This document shows positions 5,045 to 5,285 of a stretch of DNA of 5,285 nucleotides, piece by piece. The position numbers were made by a program, and so were the translations under genes. This DNA is from an uncultured Atopobium sp. Its GTDB lineage: Bacteria > Actinomycetota > Coriobacteriia > Coriobacteriales > Atopobiaceae. The notes beneath the pieces were generated by a model, which did no database searches, had not been told where the DNA came from, and saw only the letters and a program-made list of their open reading frames with translations. The stretch is from contig CALBBS010000195.1 in assembly GCA_937926845.1 (NCBI GenBank), positions 1 through 5,285 of the forward strand, given 5' to 3'. Numbering within the stretch: the first letter of the stretch is position 1; each line of letters begins with the position of its first letter.

Positions 5045-5285
5045 ATGAGTAAGTATGCTTTTGTAGGCGGCAAGCTCGTTGACGGTACTGGCGCTGCACC
5101 AGTTGAGGACTCCCTTGTCCTTATCGATGACGACAAGATTACCTATGCTGGTCCTCGTAAAGAGGTCCCAGAGGGATATGAGGTACGTGACGCATCTGGC
5201 CATACCGTAATGCCTGGTCTTGTTGATACACACCTGCACTTCTCCGGCAACCTGACCGACAACGATAACGACTGGGTTATCGAGT
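5045..5285 (+). CDS. Amidohydrolase-superfamily metal-dependent hydrolase (3' end outside window)
   Basis: Only the first 80 codons are in the window. Residues 1-50 form the small N-terminal beta region typical of the family: a GGKLVDGTG strand-turn (8-16), then VLIDDDKITYAG (25-36). Next comes VMPGLVDTHLHF (55-66), which opens the TIM barrel and carries the HxH metal pair H63 and H65. Family members hydrolyse C-N bonds in amides, cyclic ureas, dipeptides or related compounds, usually with one or two zinc-like metals. The pattern is nearest to imidazolonepropionase- or prolidase-like members, but the substrate-defining residues lie beyond the edge, so no specific reaction is assigned. The gene diverges from the yfbR-trmB pair and has a probable structured leader. 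Codon use matches its neighbours. Confidence 0.88.
   Translation, partial: MSKYAFVGGKLVDGTGAAPVEDSLVLIDDDKITYAGPRKEVPEGYEVRDASGHTVMPGLVDTHLHFSGNLTDNDNDWVIE

Overview
The window carries five protein genes of ordinary bacterial type, with two cut by the window edges, and the control regions between them. Base composition is mid-GC, codons often end in T, Shine-Dalgarno sites are strong AGGAGG types, and one gene starts with TTG. This would fit a low-to-mid-GC Gram-positive or actinobacterial lineage such as Coriobacteriia (Atopobium/Lancefieldella-like). That assignment is an impression from the sequence, not a tested placement.

Layout: (1) On the + strand, from the left edge to 1096, lies the 3' part of a membrane-anchored glycerophosphodiester phosphodiesterase, followed by a clear intrinsic terminator (1161-1192). 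(2) A short control region (about 1205-1284) with a perfect 16-bp palindrome inside a candidate promoter precedes a complete P1B-type Zn/Cd/Pb-exporting ATPase (1285-3180), which has no N-terminal metal-binding domain. (3) A strong hairpin at 3207-3232 lies between this gene and a convergent minus-strand pair. (4) The pair, read right to left, is a YfbR-type HD-domain 5'-deoxynucleotidase (4764-4147) and, 36 nt downstream, a TrmB-like tRNA (guanine-N7) methyltransferase (4110-3283). The methyltransferase starts with TTG and has Ala in place of the conserved Asp of the PDP motif. (5) A 280-nt divergent intergenic region follows, with candidate promoters on both strands sharing an inverted repeat and a probable structured leader of three consecutive hairpins. 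(6) The first 80 codons of a metal-dependent amidohydrolase (5045 to the right edge) close the window.

The genes do not form one obvious pathway: there is lipid-headgroup or glycerophosphodiester turnover, metal export, nucleotide housekeeping plus tRNA modification, and an amidohydrolase of unknown substrate. I see no mobile element, CRISPR array, tRNA/rRNA gene, or convincing new multi-gene system. The points most worth a second look are the divergent TrmB active site, the palindrome in front of the metal ATPase, and the hairpin leader with a small overlapping upstream ORF before the amidohydrolase.
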